Source: Amphritea atlantica (GTDB lineage: Bacteria > Pseudomonadota > Gammaproteobacteria > Pseudomonadales > Balneatricaceae). Taken from it: a stretch of 64,000 nt of DNA. Made by a program: the position numbers and the translations under genes. Below the pieces are notes generated by a model. That model saw nothing but the letters and a program-made list of their open reading frames with translations, did not search any database and was not told the DNA's origin. Positions within the stretch are counted from its first letter, which is position 1, and every line of letters begins with the position of its first letter. The stretch is from contig NZ_FOGB01000014.1 in the NCBI RefSeq assembly GCF_900111095.1, positions 49,027-113,026 of the forward strand, in the 5' to 3' direction. Of this stretch, positions 8,869-17,154 are shown piece after piece.

Positions 8869-10182
8869 ATGTTCTTTATCGACCTAAATCTGGATCTGGA
8901 AATTCTGGGCCCACTGGCTGACAACAACTTTCTCAGCCCCCGCCCGATCCAGCAACAGGCTATCCCTGTGGCCATGGAGGGCTTCGATCTGCTGGCATCC
9001 GCCCCCACCGGAACAGGCAAAACACTGGCCTTTGTGCTGCCGGCTCTGCAGAAAGTATTCGACAAAGATCCTGACCACAGCAGCGCACCACAGATATTGA
9101 TTCTGGCCCCAACCCGGGAGCTGGCAAAACAGATCTATCAGGTGATCGAACTTCAGACGCAACATAATCGCATTAAAAGCTGTCTGATCGTCGGCGGTGT
9201 CCCTTTTGGTATGCAAAAGAGCATGCTGGCTGAACCGATCGATATCATGATCGCCACACCGGGGCGACTGCTGGAGCTGAACGCACAGGAGTGGCTCGAC
9301 CTGTCCCTGGTAGAGATGCTGATTATCGATGAAGCCGACCGGATGCTGGACCTGGGCTTTATCAATGAGATTAAGCAGATCGCCGATGTACTGCCCCTGC
9401 AGCGTCAGACATTGATGTTTTCCGCCACCCTGGAGGGTGAAAAGATCCAGCAGTTTGCGGCGGACCTGTTGAATGAAGATTCCCAGGTGATCGCAGTCGA
9501 TCAGCCCCGCCATATACCTGAGAATATCGAACAGTTTGTCTATCGGGCTGACAACGAACAACACAAAGAGTACCTGCTGAAAGCGCTGATCCATCAGCCT
9601 CAGCTGAAACAGGGGATTATCTTCGTTAACAGCCGCAAGCAGGTGGAGCACTGGGTTAGCATCATCCGCAATGCTGGCATGCTCTGTTATGGACTGCACG
9701 GTGATATGCGTCAGAGTGAGCGGACCCAGCGGATCAAAGAGATGCGCCGCGGCCGGATCAAGATCATTATCGCCACCGACGTGGTCGGCCGTGGGCTGGA
9801 CCTGCCGGATCTGACCCACGTTATCAACCTCTACCTGCCACTGAAAGCTGACAGTTACGTACACCGCTGTGGACGTTCAGGTCGTGATGGCGCCAAAGGT
9901 ACCGTCTGGTCGATTGTTGAGCCCTTAGACTGGGCAACTCTGGGCCGGATCGAGCGCTTTATCGGCGAAAAACTCCCACGTACCACCTTCCCGGGTCTGG
10001 CACCGAAAAAGCCAGAGCCAGGCAAAGGCAGCGGCAAAGCAAAACCGAAGAAGCCCAAAGTTAAAAACAAGAAAGCGGTGGCTAAAGCCAACGCCAAAAA
10101 AGCCTCTTCACAGAAAAAATCACCGAAGAAACGGGTAGGTCGTGGACCCAAAGCGGGCCCTTCGCCCAGAAAAAGTGACTGA
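8869..10182 (+). CDS. SrmB-like DEAD-box RNA helicase
   Basis: A 437-residue helicase with ASAPTGTGKT at about 43-52, PTRELAKQ, TPGRLL, DEADRMLDLGF, FSATLEGEKIQQFA, the VNSRKQVEHW motif and the terminal HRCGRSGRDG box. The SATLEG-x-x-I-Q-x-F-A stretch and the YRADN-x-Q-H-K-E-Y-L-L linker closely resemble SrmB, which acts in 50S subunit assembly in E. coli. The last 75 residues are an extreme lysine/proline/alanine tail (KKPKVKNKK, KKSPKKRVGRG), likely an RNA-binding extension. HRCGRSGR replaces the usual HRIGRTGR. Start ATG at 8869; a bidirectional terminator follows at 10222. SrmB identity is probable, not certain. Confidence 0.93.
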   Translation: MFFIDLNLDLEILGPLADNNFLSPRPIQQQAIPVAMEGFDLLASAPTGTGKTLAFVLPALQKVFDKDPDHSSAPQILILAPTRELAKQIYQVIELQTQHNRIKSCLIVGGVPFGMQKSMLAEPIDIMIATPGRLLELNAQEWLDLSLVEMLIIDEADRMLDLGFINEIKQIADVLPLQRQTLMFSATLEGEKIQQFAADLLNEDSQVIAVDQPRHIPENIEQFVYRADNEQHKEYLLKALIHQPQLKQGIIFVNSRKQVEHWVSIIRNAGMLCYGLHGDMRQSERTQRIKEMRRGRIKIIIATDVVGRGLDLPDLTHVINLYLPLKADSYVHRCGRSGRDGAKGTVWSIVEPLDWATLGRIERFIGEKLPRTTFPGLAPKKPEPGKGSGKAKPKKPKVKNKKAVAKANAKKASSQKKSPKKRVGRGPKAGPSPRKSD

Positions 10183-10221
10183 TAGCAGGTTAAGCTGACC
10201 CATCGGGCCGCCACTATCCAC

Positions 10222-10244
10222 AAGCCACCGACCGGTGGCTTTTC
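10222..10244. terminator. Bidirectional rho-independent terminator
   Basis: AAGCCACC at 10222-10229 and GGTGGCTT at 10234-10241 form a perfect 8-bp stem with a GACC loop. T runs follow on the plus strand and A runs precede it, so it can serve both the helicase gene and the convergent MFS gene that ends at 10265. Confidence 0.85.
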
Positions 10245-10264
10245 TTGTGCGCCACCTCTTTTGA

Positions 10265-11881
10265 TTAAGCAACCACGGTTTCCTCATCAACCTCCCGGGA
10301 GATATGCTCCAGCATGGAGTCTATCTCGGTACGCTCAGCGTCATCGGCTCCCTCGGTCAGAGCCACCTGCAACATCGCATTGATCCGTTCCTTACGAAGA
10401 ATAAACAGGTCACGCAGTGAATAGGTAATCACCAGACGCGCTTCGGGAAACTGTTTAACCAACACCCTGATCAGTTCGCCGGAACGTTTAGGTAAGGCCA
10501 GCACCATATGAATCGCCACATCCTGAGGTTTCAGGGATGACCCTTCCAGCGCAGTGCGAATCAGGATTGCGGGATCTTTAGGCTGCTGTCCCAGCGCCAC
10601 CAGTAGCAGTTTAAGCTCGGGGTCACCAATCTCGGCAAGGTTATAGTTGAGCAGCGGTTCCAACACGGTCGAACCCACTGAGGCCCCCTGCATACTGACC
10701 TGATATTTTGAACTGCTCTCCAGCGTTTCGGTGCGCACAAACAATTTCCTGATCATCAGAAACACCACCACGAACAGATGCACCGCCACCAGGTAGTAAT
10801 ACAGCCAGATACTTGCAAACTGAGTCATCAGAGCTCCGGCAATAATCGGTCCTAAAACGCCACCACAGCCCAACAGGATCTGCATCATACTGGTGGCTGA
10901 CATCGCCTCTTTCAGATCGATATGATCAAACACCTGGGTCACCGCCAGCGGAAATAACGCGACCCCTGACCCTCCCGAGATCAGGAACAGCACCACCAGC
11001 ATCTCAATCGGCATCGGCATAAAGCTCTCAGCGATAATCAACAGATTACTGACCACCCCCATCGCCATCAGACCGGCCGCCACCAGGCGCTTATCATAGC
11101 GATCGGCCAGCCAGCCGACCGGGTACTGTGTGAGTAAACCACCCAACTGATAGGAGCCCAGCACCAGTGAAAGCCAGATTCCGGTAATACCGTGATCATA
11201 GGCATACAGCGAAATCAGCGAAACGCTGGCAGCACTGATCAGGCCAGCACAGAGACAGGACAGAGTACCCGAGGGTGAATATTGCCACAGCCTTTTTAGC
11301 GACATCGGCCGGGGCCGGCTGGGCAACTCGGGCAGGGGTAAACGACTCATCGACATAATAATCAACGAGATACAGAGAAACACGCCGATCAGTCCAAACA
11401 GCCGGGGATCATGTTCACTGGAGAGACTGAACAGAAACGGAGCCGAACCGAAACCGATGGCAAAACAGATCTGATACGTACCAAATACCTGCCCCCGGTT
11501 TCGCTTATCACTGAGCACATTTAACCAGCTCTCCAGTGTAATAAAACTGGTGACAAAGCAGAAACCGGCGACCATTCTGAGTCCGGCGGTAATCCAGATA
11601 TCGATAAAATAGCTGTGGCACACCGAGACAATTGCCAGAGTGGCGGCCATTGAAGAAAACGCTCTGATATGTCCAACCCGCAGCACCGCCCGGGAGCCAA
11701 ACAGTCCAGCCATAATGGCTCCAACAGCGAACATACTCATCGCCATACCAATATTGGCAGATTCAAAGCCCCCCTCTCTGAGACGAATCGGTAACATCAC
11801 AAAAAACAGGTTATGACTCACCGCCACGGCAAAAATAGAGAAAAGAATCGGCTGAATCCGAATCAGAATATTGGATTGCAT
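10265..11881 (-). CDS. MFS transporter with C-terminal cytoplasmic extension
   Basis: A 538-residue protein. The first 390 or so residues carry 12 hydrophobic segments typical of the major facilitator superfamily, with the loop 2-3 region GSRAVLRVGHIRAF and the mid-protein YPVGWLADRYDKR that match MFS signature A. The arrangement resembles the YcaD/UPF0226 group of predicted permeases. Unusually, about 150 soluble residues follow the last helix (from about FVRTETLESSSKY), containing ELKLLLVALGQQPKDP and ending in an acidic DEETVVA tail; I do not recognise this domain. Substrate is unknown. Transcribed alone; the upstream region is shared with the divergent nitrilase gene. Confidence 0.85.
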   Translation of the reverse strand: MQSNILIRIQPILFSIFAVAVSHNLFFVMLPIRLREGGFESANIGMAMSMFAVGAIMAGLFGSRAVLRVGHIRAFSSMAATLAIVSVCHSYFIDIWITAGLRMVAGFCFVTSFITLESWLNVLSDKRNRGQVFGTYQICFAIGFGSAPFLFSLSSEHDPRLFGLIGVFLCISLIIMSMSRLPLPELPSRPRPMSLKRLWQYSPSGTLSCLCAGLISAASVSLISLYAYDHGITGIWLSLVLGSYQLGGLLTQYPVGWLADRYDKRLVAAGLMAMGVVSNLLIIAESFMPMPIEMLVVLFLISGGSGVALFPLAVTQVFDHIDLKEAMSATSMMQILLGCGGVLGPIIAGALMTQFASIWLYYYLVAVHLFVVVFLMIRKLFVRTETLESSSKYQVSMQGASVGSTVLEPLLNYNLAEIGDPELKLLLVALGQQPKDPAILIRTALEGSSLKPQDVAIHMVLALPKRSGELIRVLVKQFPEARLVITYSLRDLFILRKERINAMLQVALTEGADDAERTEIDSMLEHISREVDEETVVA

Positions 11882-12254
11882 TGCGCTGAGGTCCTGAAAA
11901 TCTACATTGAAGTCAACCGATCACGCCCCTCAAAAAGGGAATTGATCCGCACCTTTACAACGATACCGTCTTACACTTTTACCGCAAAGTATCTCCGACG
12001 AACAGCGATGATGTTCGTGTCAGCTGTTGCTAATCCGCTATATCCTGAACATCTTTCTCACATTGAACTAAGATTTACAGACTGGCCACACAGTTTCCAA
12101 TAAGGCTGTCAGGCATTTTCTTAACGTTGGCAGATCAGGGAGGGGAAGCAAAATTATCTGTCCACAAATATCACTGCGCTGAGGGTTTTCAGCCTGTTAT
12201 CAGACGTCAGAGGCTCCGGCACAATCCTCAAATTACAATAATGGAGCAATCGTT
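11882..12254. other. Intergenic region between MFS and nitrilase genes
   Basis: 373 bases between two divergent start codons. No reading frame here has a convincing ribosome site or family similarity. It must hold promoters for both genes. I see no strong inverted repeat or recognisable regulator site; a GGAG ribosome site at about 12243 serves the nitrilase gene. Confidence 0.5.
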
Positions 12255-13202
12255 ATGGATATCAATGTGGCAATTTCACAGAAACCTCCTGTGCTCTTAG
12301 ATCTGAAAGCTTCGCTGGAACTGGCGGTAAGTACGATCGAAGAGGTCGCTAAACAGGGGTCGCAGTTATTGGTGTTTCCCGAAGCATTTCTGCCGGGCTA
12401 TCCCACCTGGATATGGCGCCTGAGGCCCGGCGGAGATATCGCTCTGGGCAATCAGATCCATTTTCAGCTTCGCAACCATTCAGTCAATATCGCCAAAGGA
12501 GATCTTAACCCGGTCTGCGAGGCCGCTGCTAAACATAACATGGTTGTGGTGATGGGCATGAACGAGATCGACTCAGAGTTCAGCGGCTCTACCCTGTTCA
12601 ATACTGTTGTGGTCATAGGCAGTGATGGCTCCCTGCTTAACCGGCACCGCAAAATAATGCCAACTAACCCGGAAAGGATGGTGTGGGGATTTGGTGATGC
12701 CAGCGGACTGCGGGTGGTTGATACACCGGTGGGACGCATCGGCTGCCTGATCTGCTGGGAAAACTATATGCCACTGGCACGCTACGCACTGTATGCCCAG
12801 GATATCGACATCTATATCGCGCCCACCTGGGACAGCGGTGACACCTGGATCGCCTCCATGAATCATATCGCCCGCGAAGGTGGCTGCTGGGTACTGAGTA
12901 CCGCAACGGCGATACAGGGCAGCGATATCCCCGCCTCATTTCCCGAACGTGATCGACTGTTCACGGATGACGAGTGGATCAACCCTGGGGATGCTGTGGT
13001 GGTTAAACCCTTTGGCGGCGTGGTAGCAGGCCCTCTGCACCGGGAAAAAGGGGTGTTATACGCCACTATCGATACCGATGCAGCAAGGGATTCCCGTAAG
13101 GCTCTGGATGTTGCCGGACATTATCACCGGCCGGATATCTTCCATCTGGCGATCAATCGCACCGCGATGCCACCGGTAACGTTCAGTGATGCGAAGAACT
13201 AA
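12255..13202 (+). CDS. Nitrilase (carbon-nitrogen hydrolase superfamily branch 1)
   Basis: A 315-residue cytoplasmic enzyme expected to convert a nitrile to its carboxylic acid and ammonia. The Glu-Lys-Cys triad is visible: E43 in FPEAFLPGYP, K133 in HRKIMPT and C167 in CLICWENYMPLARY. The FPEAFLPGYPTW and CWENYMPL forms are those of true nitrilases, rather than amidases or carbamoylases. Length is typical for bacterial nitrilases. The ATG at 12255 has GGAG about 10 bases upstream. It is a single gene between terminator-bounded neighbours, so nothing nearby reveals its substrate. Confidence 0.93.
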   Translation: MDINVAISQKPPVLLDLKASLELAVSTIEEVAKQGSQLLVFPEAFLPGYPTWIWRLRPGGDIALGNQIHFQLRNHSVNIAKGDLNPVCEAAAKHNMVVVMGMNEIDSEFSGSTLFNTVVVIGSDGSLLNRHRKIMPTNPERMVWGFGDASGLRVVDTPVGRIGCLICWENYMPLARYALYAQDIDIYIAPTWDSGDTWIASMNHIAREGGCWVLSTATAIQGSDIPASFPERDRLFTDDEWINPGDAVVVKPFGGVVAGPLHREKGVLYATIDTDAARDSRKALDVAGHYHRPDIFHLAINRTAMPPVTFSDAKN

Positions 13203-13225
13203 ACACCCCTGGCTTCTGTAACAAA

Positions 13226-13253
13226 AAACCCGGCAACCAGTGCCGGGTTTTAT
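13226..13253. terminator. Bidirectional rho-independent terminator
   Basis: AAACCCGGCA at 13226-13235 and TGCCGGGTTT at 13241-13250 make a perfect 10-bp stem with loop ACCAG. It is flanked by A and T runs and lies between the convergent nitrilase (ends 13202) and leuA (ends 13268). Confidence 0.92.
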
Positions 13254-13267
13254 TATCTGAGGCTGAA

Positions 13268-14926
13268 TCAGGCCGCCTGAACCGTTTCAATACCGGTTCG
13301 GCTGAAAGCGGTCAGCATCGCCTGCAATGCAGCGGCGGAAGTATCTTCTGCCACGGCGACCGCGCAATACTCCTCACCATTGATCTGAACCGCTATCGAC
13401 GCCTGCGCATTGGCATCGGTTCCGCCACTGAGGGCATGCTGATCGAAGTGAATCACCTCGATACTGCAACCATATTGGGTTGTCAGGGCAGCGCACAGTG
13501 CCTCCAGTGCACCCGCCCCCTCTCCGGACATCTGCTGCTCACCGATTTTGAAGCTGGCACTGACACGGTGCCCCTCGGTATGCAGATCATAGTCATGCAA
13601 CTGCCACGCTTCAGACACCGAGATAAAGTGTTCATCAAACAGACGCTTGATATTGGTCGGTGAAACCTCAACCCCGCTCTGCTCTGCCGCCCCCTGCACC
13701 ACCCGGCTCAATGGAAAGTGCATCCATTTTGGCAGGCTGATGTCATAATCGCGTTCCAGTACCAGCGCCACTCCGCCTTTACCGCTCTGGGAGTTAATGC
13801 GCACTACCGCCTCATATTCCCGACCTATATCCCGGGGATCGATCGGCAGATAGGCCACATCCCAGTGCTGTTTTTTATGTTCGGTGTGGTAGTTAACCGA
13901 TTTGCGGATCGCATCCTGATGACTGCCAGAAAACGCGGTATACACCAGCTCTCCCGCCCAGGGATGCCGCACCCCCACCGGAATACCTGTACAGCTTTCC
14001 ACCACCTCGTTGATCTCCATAATGTCGGAGAAATCCAGCTTTGGATCAACGCCCTGGGAGTAAAGATTCATCCCCATGGTAATCACATCCATATTACCGG
14101 TGCGTTCACCGTTCCCCATCAAAGTGCCTTCAATACGGTCAGCACCGGCCAGCACACCCAATTCTGCGGCGGCAACCGCACAGCCCCGGTCATTATGGGT
14201 ATGCAGACTAATACGGACATATTTGCGGTTAACCAGATGACGGCAGAAATACTCAACCTGATCGGCAAAGCGGTTCGGGGTAGACATCTCTACAGTGGCT
14301 GGCAGGTTGATAATAATGTCGCGTCCACTTTCCGGTTGCCACTGTTCGATCACCGCATCACAGACCTCAATGGCGTAATCCATCTCAGTGCCACTAAAAC
14401 TTTCCGGGGAGTACTGGAACGACCACTCCGTATCGGGATGCTGCTGGGCATACTGCTGCACCCACTTAGCCCCCTGCACCGCAATCGCCTTAATCCCCTC
14501 ACGGGACTGACCAAATACCTGCTCCCGCTGTACGGTAGAGGTGGAGTTATACACATGGATGACCGCTTTTTTCACCCCTGACATCGCTTCATAAGTGCGT
14601 TTAATCAGCTCTTCACGGGCCTGGGTCAATACCTGAATGGTGACATCATCAGGAATCCGCTGCTCATCCACCAGCTTACGAACAAAATCAAAATCGGGTT
14701 TAGAGGCTGAAGGAAAGCCCACTTCAATCTCTTTAAAGCCCAGTTTAACCAGCAGCTCGAATAGTCGCGTTTTCTGCTCAACACTCATCGGATTCACCAG
14801 CGCCTGATTGCCGTCCCGAAGATCTACACTGCACCAGTCGGGCGCCTGTGTTAGGGTCTTGTCTGGCCAGGTACGGTCGGTCAAACGGATCGGTTCAAAT
14901 GCACTGTATTTTCGATAGTCGAACAT
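13268..14926 (-). CDS. leuA: 2-isopropylmalate synthase
   Basis: A 552-residue enzyme that condenses acetyl-CoA with 2-oxoisovalerate, the first committed step of leucine synthesis. The N-terminal TIM barrel shows DWCSVDLRDGNQALVNPM (metal-binding Asp), GFKEIEVGFPSAS, HTHNDRGCAVAAAELG (metal-binding His pair) and GNGERTGNMD. The C-terminal part from about residue 430 is the LeuA dimer regulatory domain that binds leucine. Its length and its RTWPDKTLTQAPDW opening mark the long form of LeuA. Start ATG at 14926 with AGGA upstream. It is transcribed alone, away from an Lrp/AsnC-type regulator, with a GC-rich hairpin in its leader. Confidence 0.97.
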   Translation of the reverse strand: MFDYRKYSAFEPIRLTDRTWPDKTLTQAPDWCSVDLRDGNQALVNPMSVEQKTRLFELLVKLGFKEIEVGFPSASKPDFDFVRKLVDEQRIPDDVTIQVLTQAREELIKRTYEAMSGVKKAVIHVYNSTSTVQREQVFGQSREGIKAIAVQGAKWVQQYAQQHPDTEWSFQYSPESFSGTEMDYAIEVCDAVIEQWQPESGRDIIINLPATVEMSTPNRFADQVEYFCRHLVNRKYVRISLHTHNDRGCAVAAAELGVLAGADRIEGTLMGNGERTGNMDVITMGMNLYSQGVDPKLDFSDIMEINEVVESCTGIPVGVRHPWAGELVYTAFSGSHQDAIRKSVNYHTEHKKQHWDVAYLPIDPRDIGREYEAVVRINSQSGKGGVALVLERDYDISLPKWMHFPLSRVVQGAAEQSGVEVSPTNIKRLFDEHFISVSEAWQLHDYDLHTEGHRVSASFKIGEQQMSGEGAGALEALCAALTTQYGCSIEVIHFDQHALSGGTDANAQASIAVQINGEEYCAVAVAEDTSAAALQAMLTAFSRTGIETVQAA

Positions 14927-15297
14927 AGCGTGTTCCTGCTGGGTATCTGCCGGTGGCAGTTCTCTGATTTATAAATGGTTGTTGAGTTGAAATCCCGCGC
15001 GGAAAAGCGCGGGACCAAACTTGTATATCGCATACTTGTGGTACACATAGATCAGCCAGGTAGACTGGCGCTTCAACCTGGTTAGACACTTGTGGTGTTG
15101 TCACCCACATCCGTTGATAACGTAATGCTTTGGAGGCTCTCGGCAAATATTTATCGCTGCAGCAATCAATAGAGCAAAGTTTAAAGTGTTTGTTACGCAA
15201 TAACCGTTCTAATTACGGAACTTTTCATTTATTTGCGCAATTAATATTAACAATTTACACTAAGCATACCGATATAATTGCGCAGAGCAGTAAAACC
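14927..15297. promoter_or_regulatory. leuA leader / shared upstream region with GC-rich hairpin
   Basis: 371 bases between divergent leuA and the Lrp-type gene. The main structure is a perfect 8-bp hairpin, TCCCGCGC at 14993-15000 with GCGCGGGA at 15007-15014, about 70 bases before the leuA start. Read towards leuA it is followed by ATTTC, so it could be a weak terminator and thus an attenuator. A possible short frame on the minus strand starts at about 15109 (ATGTGGGTGACA) but lacks a leucine run, so classical Leu attenuation is not supported. The part near the Lrp-type gene is AT-rich. Confidence 0.45.
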
Positions 15298-15786
15298 ATG
15301 AAATCAAACCATCCTCTCGACCGCTTTGACTTGAAAATCTTGCGCGAGCTACAGCGTGACGGCGGGCTTTCAAATCAGGATCTTGCGGAAAAAGTAGGCC
15401 TGACCGCTGCGCCCTGCTCCCGACGGGTAAAGGCATTGGAAGAGGCCGGTATTATCAGGGACAGGGTGGTACGAATCGATGAGCGCGCGGTAGATCTGAA
15501 TCTGATCGCAATTCTGCATATCAGTATGGATAAACATATCCCGGAACGGTTCGAGGCCTTCGAAACCACTATCAGCAGTTTTCCCGAAGTCATGGAGTGC
15601 TATCTGATTACCGGCCATGATGCAGATTATCAGTTAAAGGTTGCAGTGCCGGATATGGATCGCTACCACGATATCCTGCTGGGAAAGATCACCCGGATTC
15701 AGGGGGTCACCGGCGTTAAGTCAGCATTTATCATGCGAAAAATCGTTGATACCACCGCCGTTCCTCTCAACTATATTAACGGCTAG
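15298..15786 (+). CDS. Lrp/AsnC family transcriptional regulator
   Basis: A 162-residue DNA-binding regulator. Residues 6-55 form the AsnC-type winged helix-turn-helix (LDRFDLKILRELQRDGGLSNQDLAEKVGLT), and residues 70-150 form the RAM ligand-binding fold (FPEVMECYLITGHDADYQLKVAVPDM). Such proteins form octamers and respond to amino acids, often leucine. I set the start at the ATG at 15298; the same frame is open upstream to 15130, but those 56 residues have no counterpart in the family. Its divergence from leuA suggests it may control leucine synthesis or sense leucine, which is an inference. Confidence 0.93.
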   Translation: MKSNHPLDRFDLKILRELQRDGGLSNQDLAEKVGLTAAPCSRRVKALEEAGIIRDRVVRIDERAVDLNLIAILHISMDKHIPERFEAFETTISSFPEVMECYLITGHDADYQLKVAVPDMDRYHDILLGKITRIQGVTGVKSAFIMRKIVDTTAVPLNYING

Positions 15787-15932
15787 TTAAGACAGGAAAA
15801 TCAGCCCCCTCCCAGGGATATCTCCCCCGGCCCGCAAGCCCAACAGGTGTTTGAAAAGCGATTGCATTAGGGAGTTATCGCCGTATAATCAGGCCCTGAT
15901 TTTAAAATATACGCACTCAGGGATGAGCACTA

Positions 15933-16406
15933 ATGACACGTTATGCACTCGCATTTGTTCTGCTTTTACTCATCGGATGCAGCGGCGCTAACCGCCCCAT
16001 GCAGCTTTCCGATACACCCACCACTCCCTCCCGCTGTTTTGGCCATGATATCTGTACCGCATCGACTGCCATAGTGAGAGATGAGCAACACCTTAAAATT
16101 GTTGTCAGTGGTATCTATCACCCCATAAAGGCAGCCAATATCTGGATCGACGGCACCACGTATCCACTTCAGCTCAGCCAGTCGCGAACAGTGTATAATA
16201 AGACTCTGACAGGCCTGCGCGCCTCTGTTCACCGCTTCAGCATCCCTCCGGGCATCAGAAATAAACTGCAGCAGGGTGTGCGGGTTAAACTGTACACCGA
16301 TCTGCAGAGTTACTCACTGAGCCACACGCTGAAACGGCCTGGCTACACTGACACTCAGTGGCACACCCTGCTGGCAGCCGTAGAACCAGAGCACAGCCCA
16401 AACTGA
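15933..16406 (+). CDS. Small lipoprotein, paralogue of the next gene
   Basis: A 157-residue predicted lipoprotein with a signal peptide ending in the lipobox LLIGC (Cys17). It shares a motif with the next gene: LKI-V-SG-YHPI-A-IWID-T-Y-L in the middle and a similar W-x-x-LLA ending. I do not recognise the family. The shared region is about 110 residues and probably beta-rich. Expected location is the inner face of the outer membrane, since residue 2 of the mature form is Ser. Promoter-like AT-rich sequence lies in the 146-base gap after the Lrp-type gene. Confidence 0.7.
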   Translation: MTRYALAFVLLLLIGCSGANRPMQLSDTPTTPSRCFGHDICTASTAIVRDEQHLKIVVSGIYHPIKAANIWIDGTTYPLQLSQSRTVYNKTLTGLRASVHRFSIPPGIRNKLQQGVRVKLYTDLQSYSLSHTLKRPGYTDTQWHTLLAAVEPEHSPN

Positions 16407-16577
16407 GATAATAATGCTAATGTACACCTGACCCGAACCGCTCTGAAGCGCACAATTTATTCAGCATCTCCCCTCTCACACCTGAAAAGCAATAGGCTGC
16501 AATCATTGCAGCCTGATGTTTCCCCGTTATAATCAACAGTCAACAACTCCACATCTATTTCAGGAAGAGATACCCCC

Positions 16578-17042
16578 ATGAAGTACCTGCTTACATTCTG
16601 CCTGGTTTTACTTAGTGGCTGCACTAGTCTGGCCCAGCAATATAATCTACCAGATCATCTCTATGATGAGGTGATTCATCCACTCAGCTGTAACCAATAT
16701 GAAGTGTGCAGCGCACTCTATATTGACTACAACCGCCCTAAAACGCTGAAAATAGCTGTCAGTGGTGAATATCATCCTATCATCGGCGCGACTTTGTGGA
16801 TTGATAATACAGCCTATAAGCTGACACCCACCGAAAGTTATACCCGCCATGGTGTGACAGTGTCTGGCAAGCGGATTGCGATGCGTCCTTTCATCTCAGA
16901 AACACCGCTAAAAGCACTGCTGAAGCAGGCGACCAAAGTCACTCTGGAAAGCAATCAGCAGAGCTTCTCCATAACGACAGTAATGAAAGAAAAAGGGTAT
17001 ATTCACCCTGAGTGGCGTGCCCTGCTGGCAGGACTGGATTGA
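16578..17042 (+). CDS. Small lipoprotein, paralogue of the previous gene
   Basis: A 154-residue predicted lipoprotein: MKYLLTFCLVLLSGC has a lipobox LLSGC with Cys at 15. The mature part contains CNQYEVCSALY, where the first protein has CFGHDICTAST, so a cysteine pair is conserved between the paralogues and may form a disulfide. LKIAVSGEYHPIIGATLWIDNTAYKL is the shared core. An AGGAAGAG ribosome site precedes the ATG. The pair looks like a tandem duplication that has diverged. The function is unknown; it converges with the glycosyltransferase gene. Confidence 0.72.
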   Translation: MKYLLTFCLVLLSGCTSLAQQYNLPDHLYDEVIHPLSCNQYEVCSALYIDYNRPKTLKIAVSGEYHPIIGATLWIDNTAYKLTPTESYTRHGVTVSGKRIAMRPFISETPLKALLKQATKVTLESNQQSFSITTVMKEKGYIHPEWRALLAGLD

Positions 17043-17154
17043 GTACTGACCGCTCAACCATATCTTGACGTCAAGAAGATGGGCAGTTCAGCAGCTGTTG
17101 AACCGCCCCTCTGTGAAATCAGAGCAAGCTGATAAAACCGTTGAACTTACCGGT

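Noticed and set aside
11813..12103. A 96-codon plus-strand frame before the nitrilase gene
   Set aside because: It overlaps the start of the MFS gene on the other strand and shows no protein-family features.
14927..15130. Classical leucine leader peptide before leuA
   Set aside because: The only short frame that reaches the hairpin has no run of leucine codons.
15130..15297. N-terminal extension of the Lrp/AsnC protein
   Set aside because: The added residues lack similarity to the family, and an ATG just before the conserved LDRFDLKILRELQ is present.
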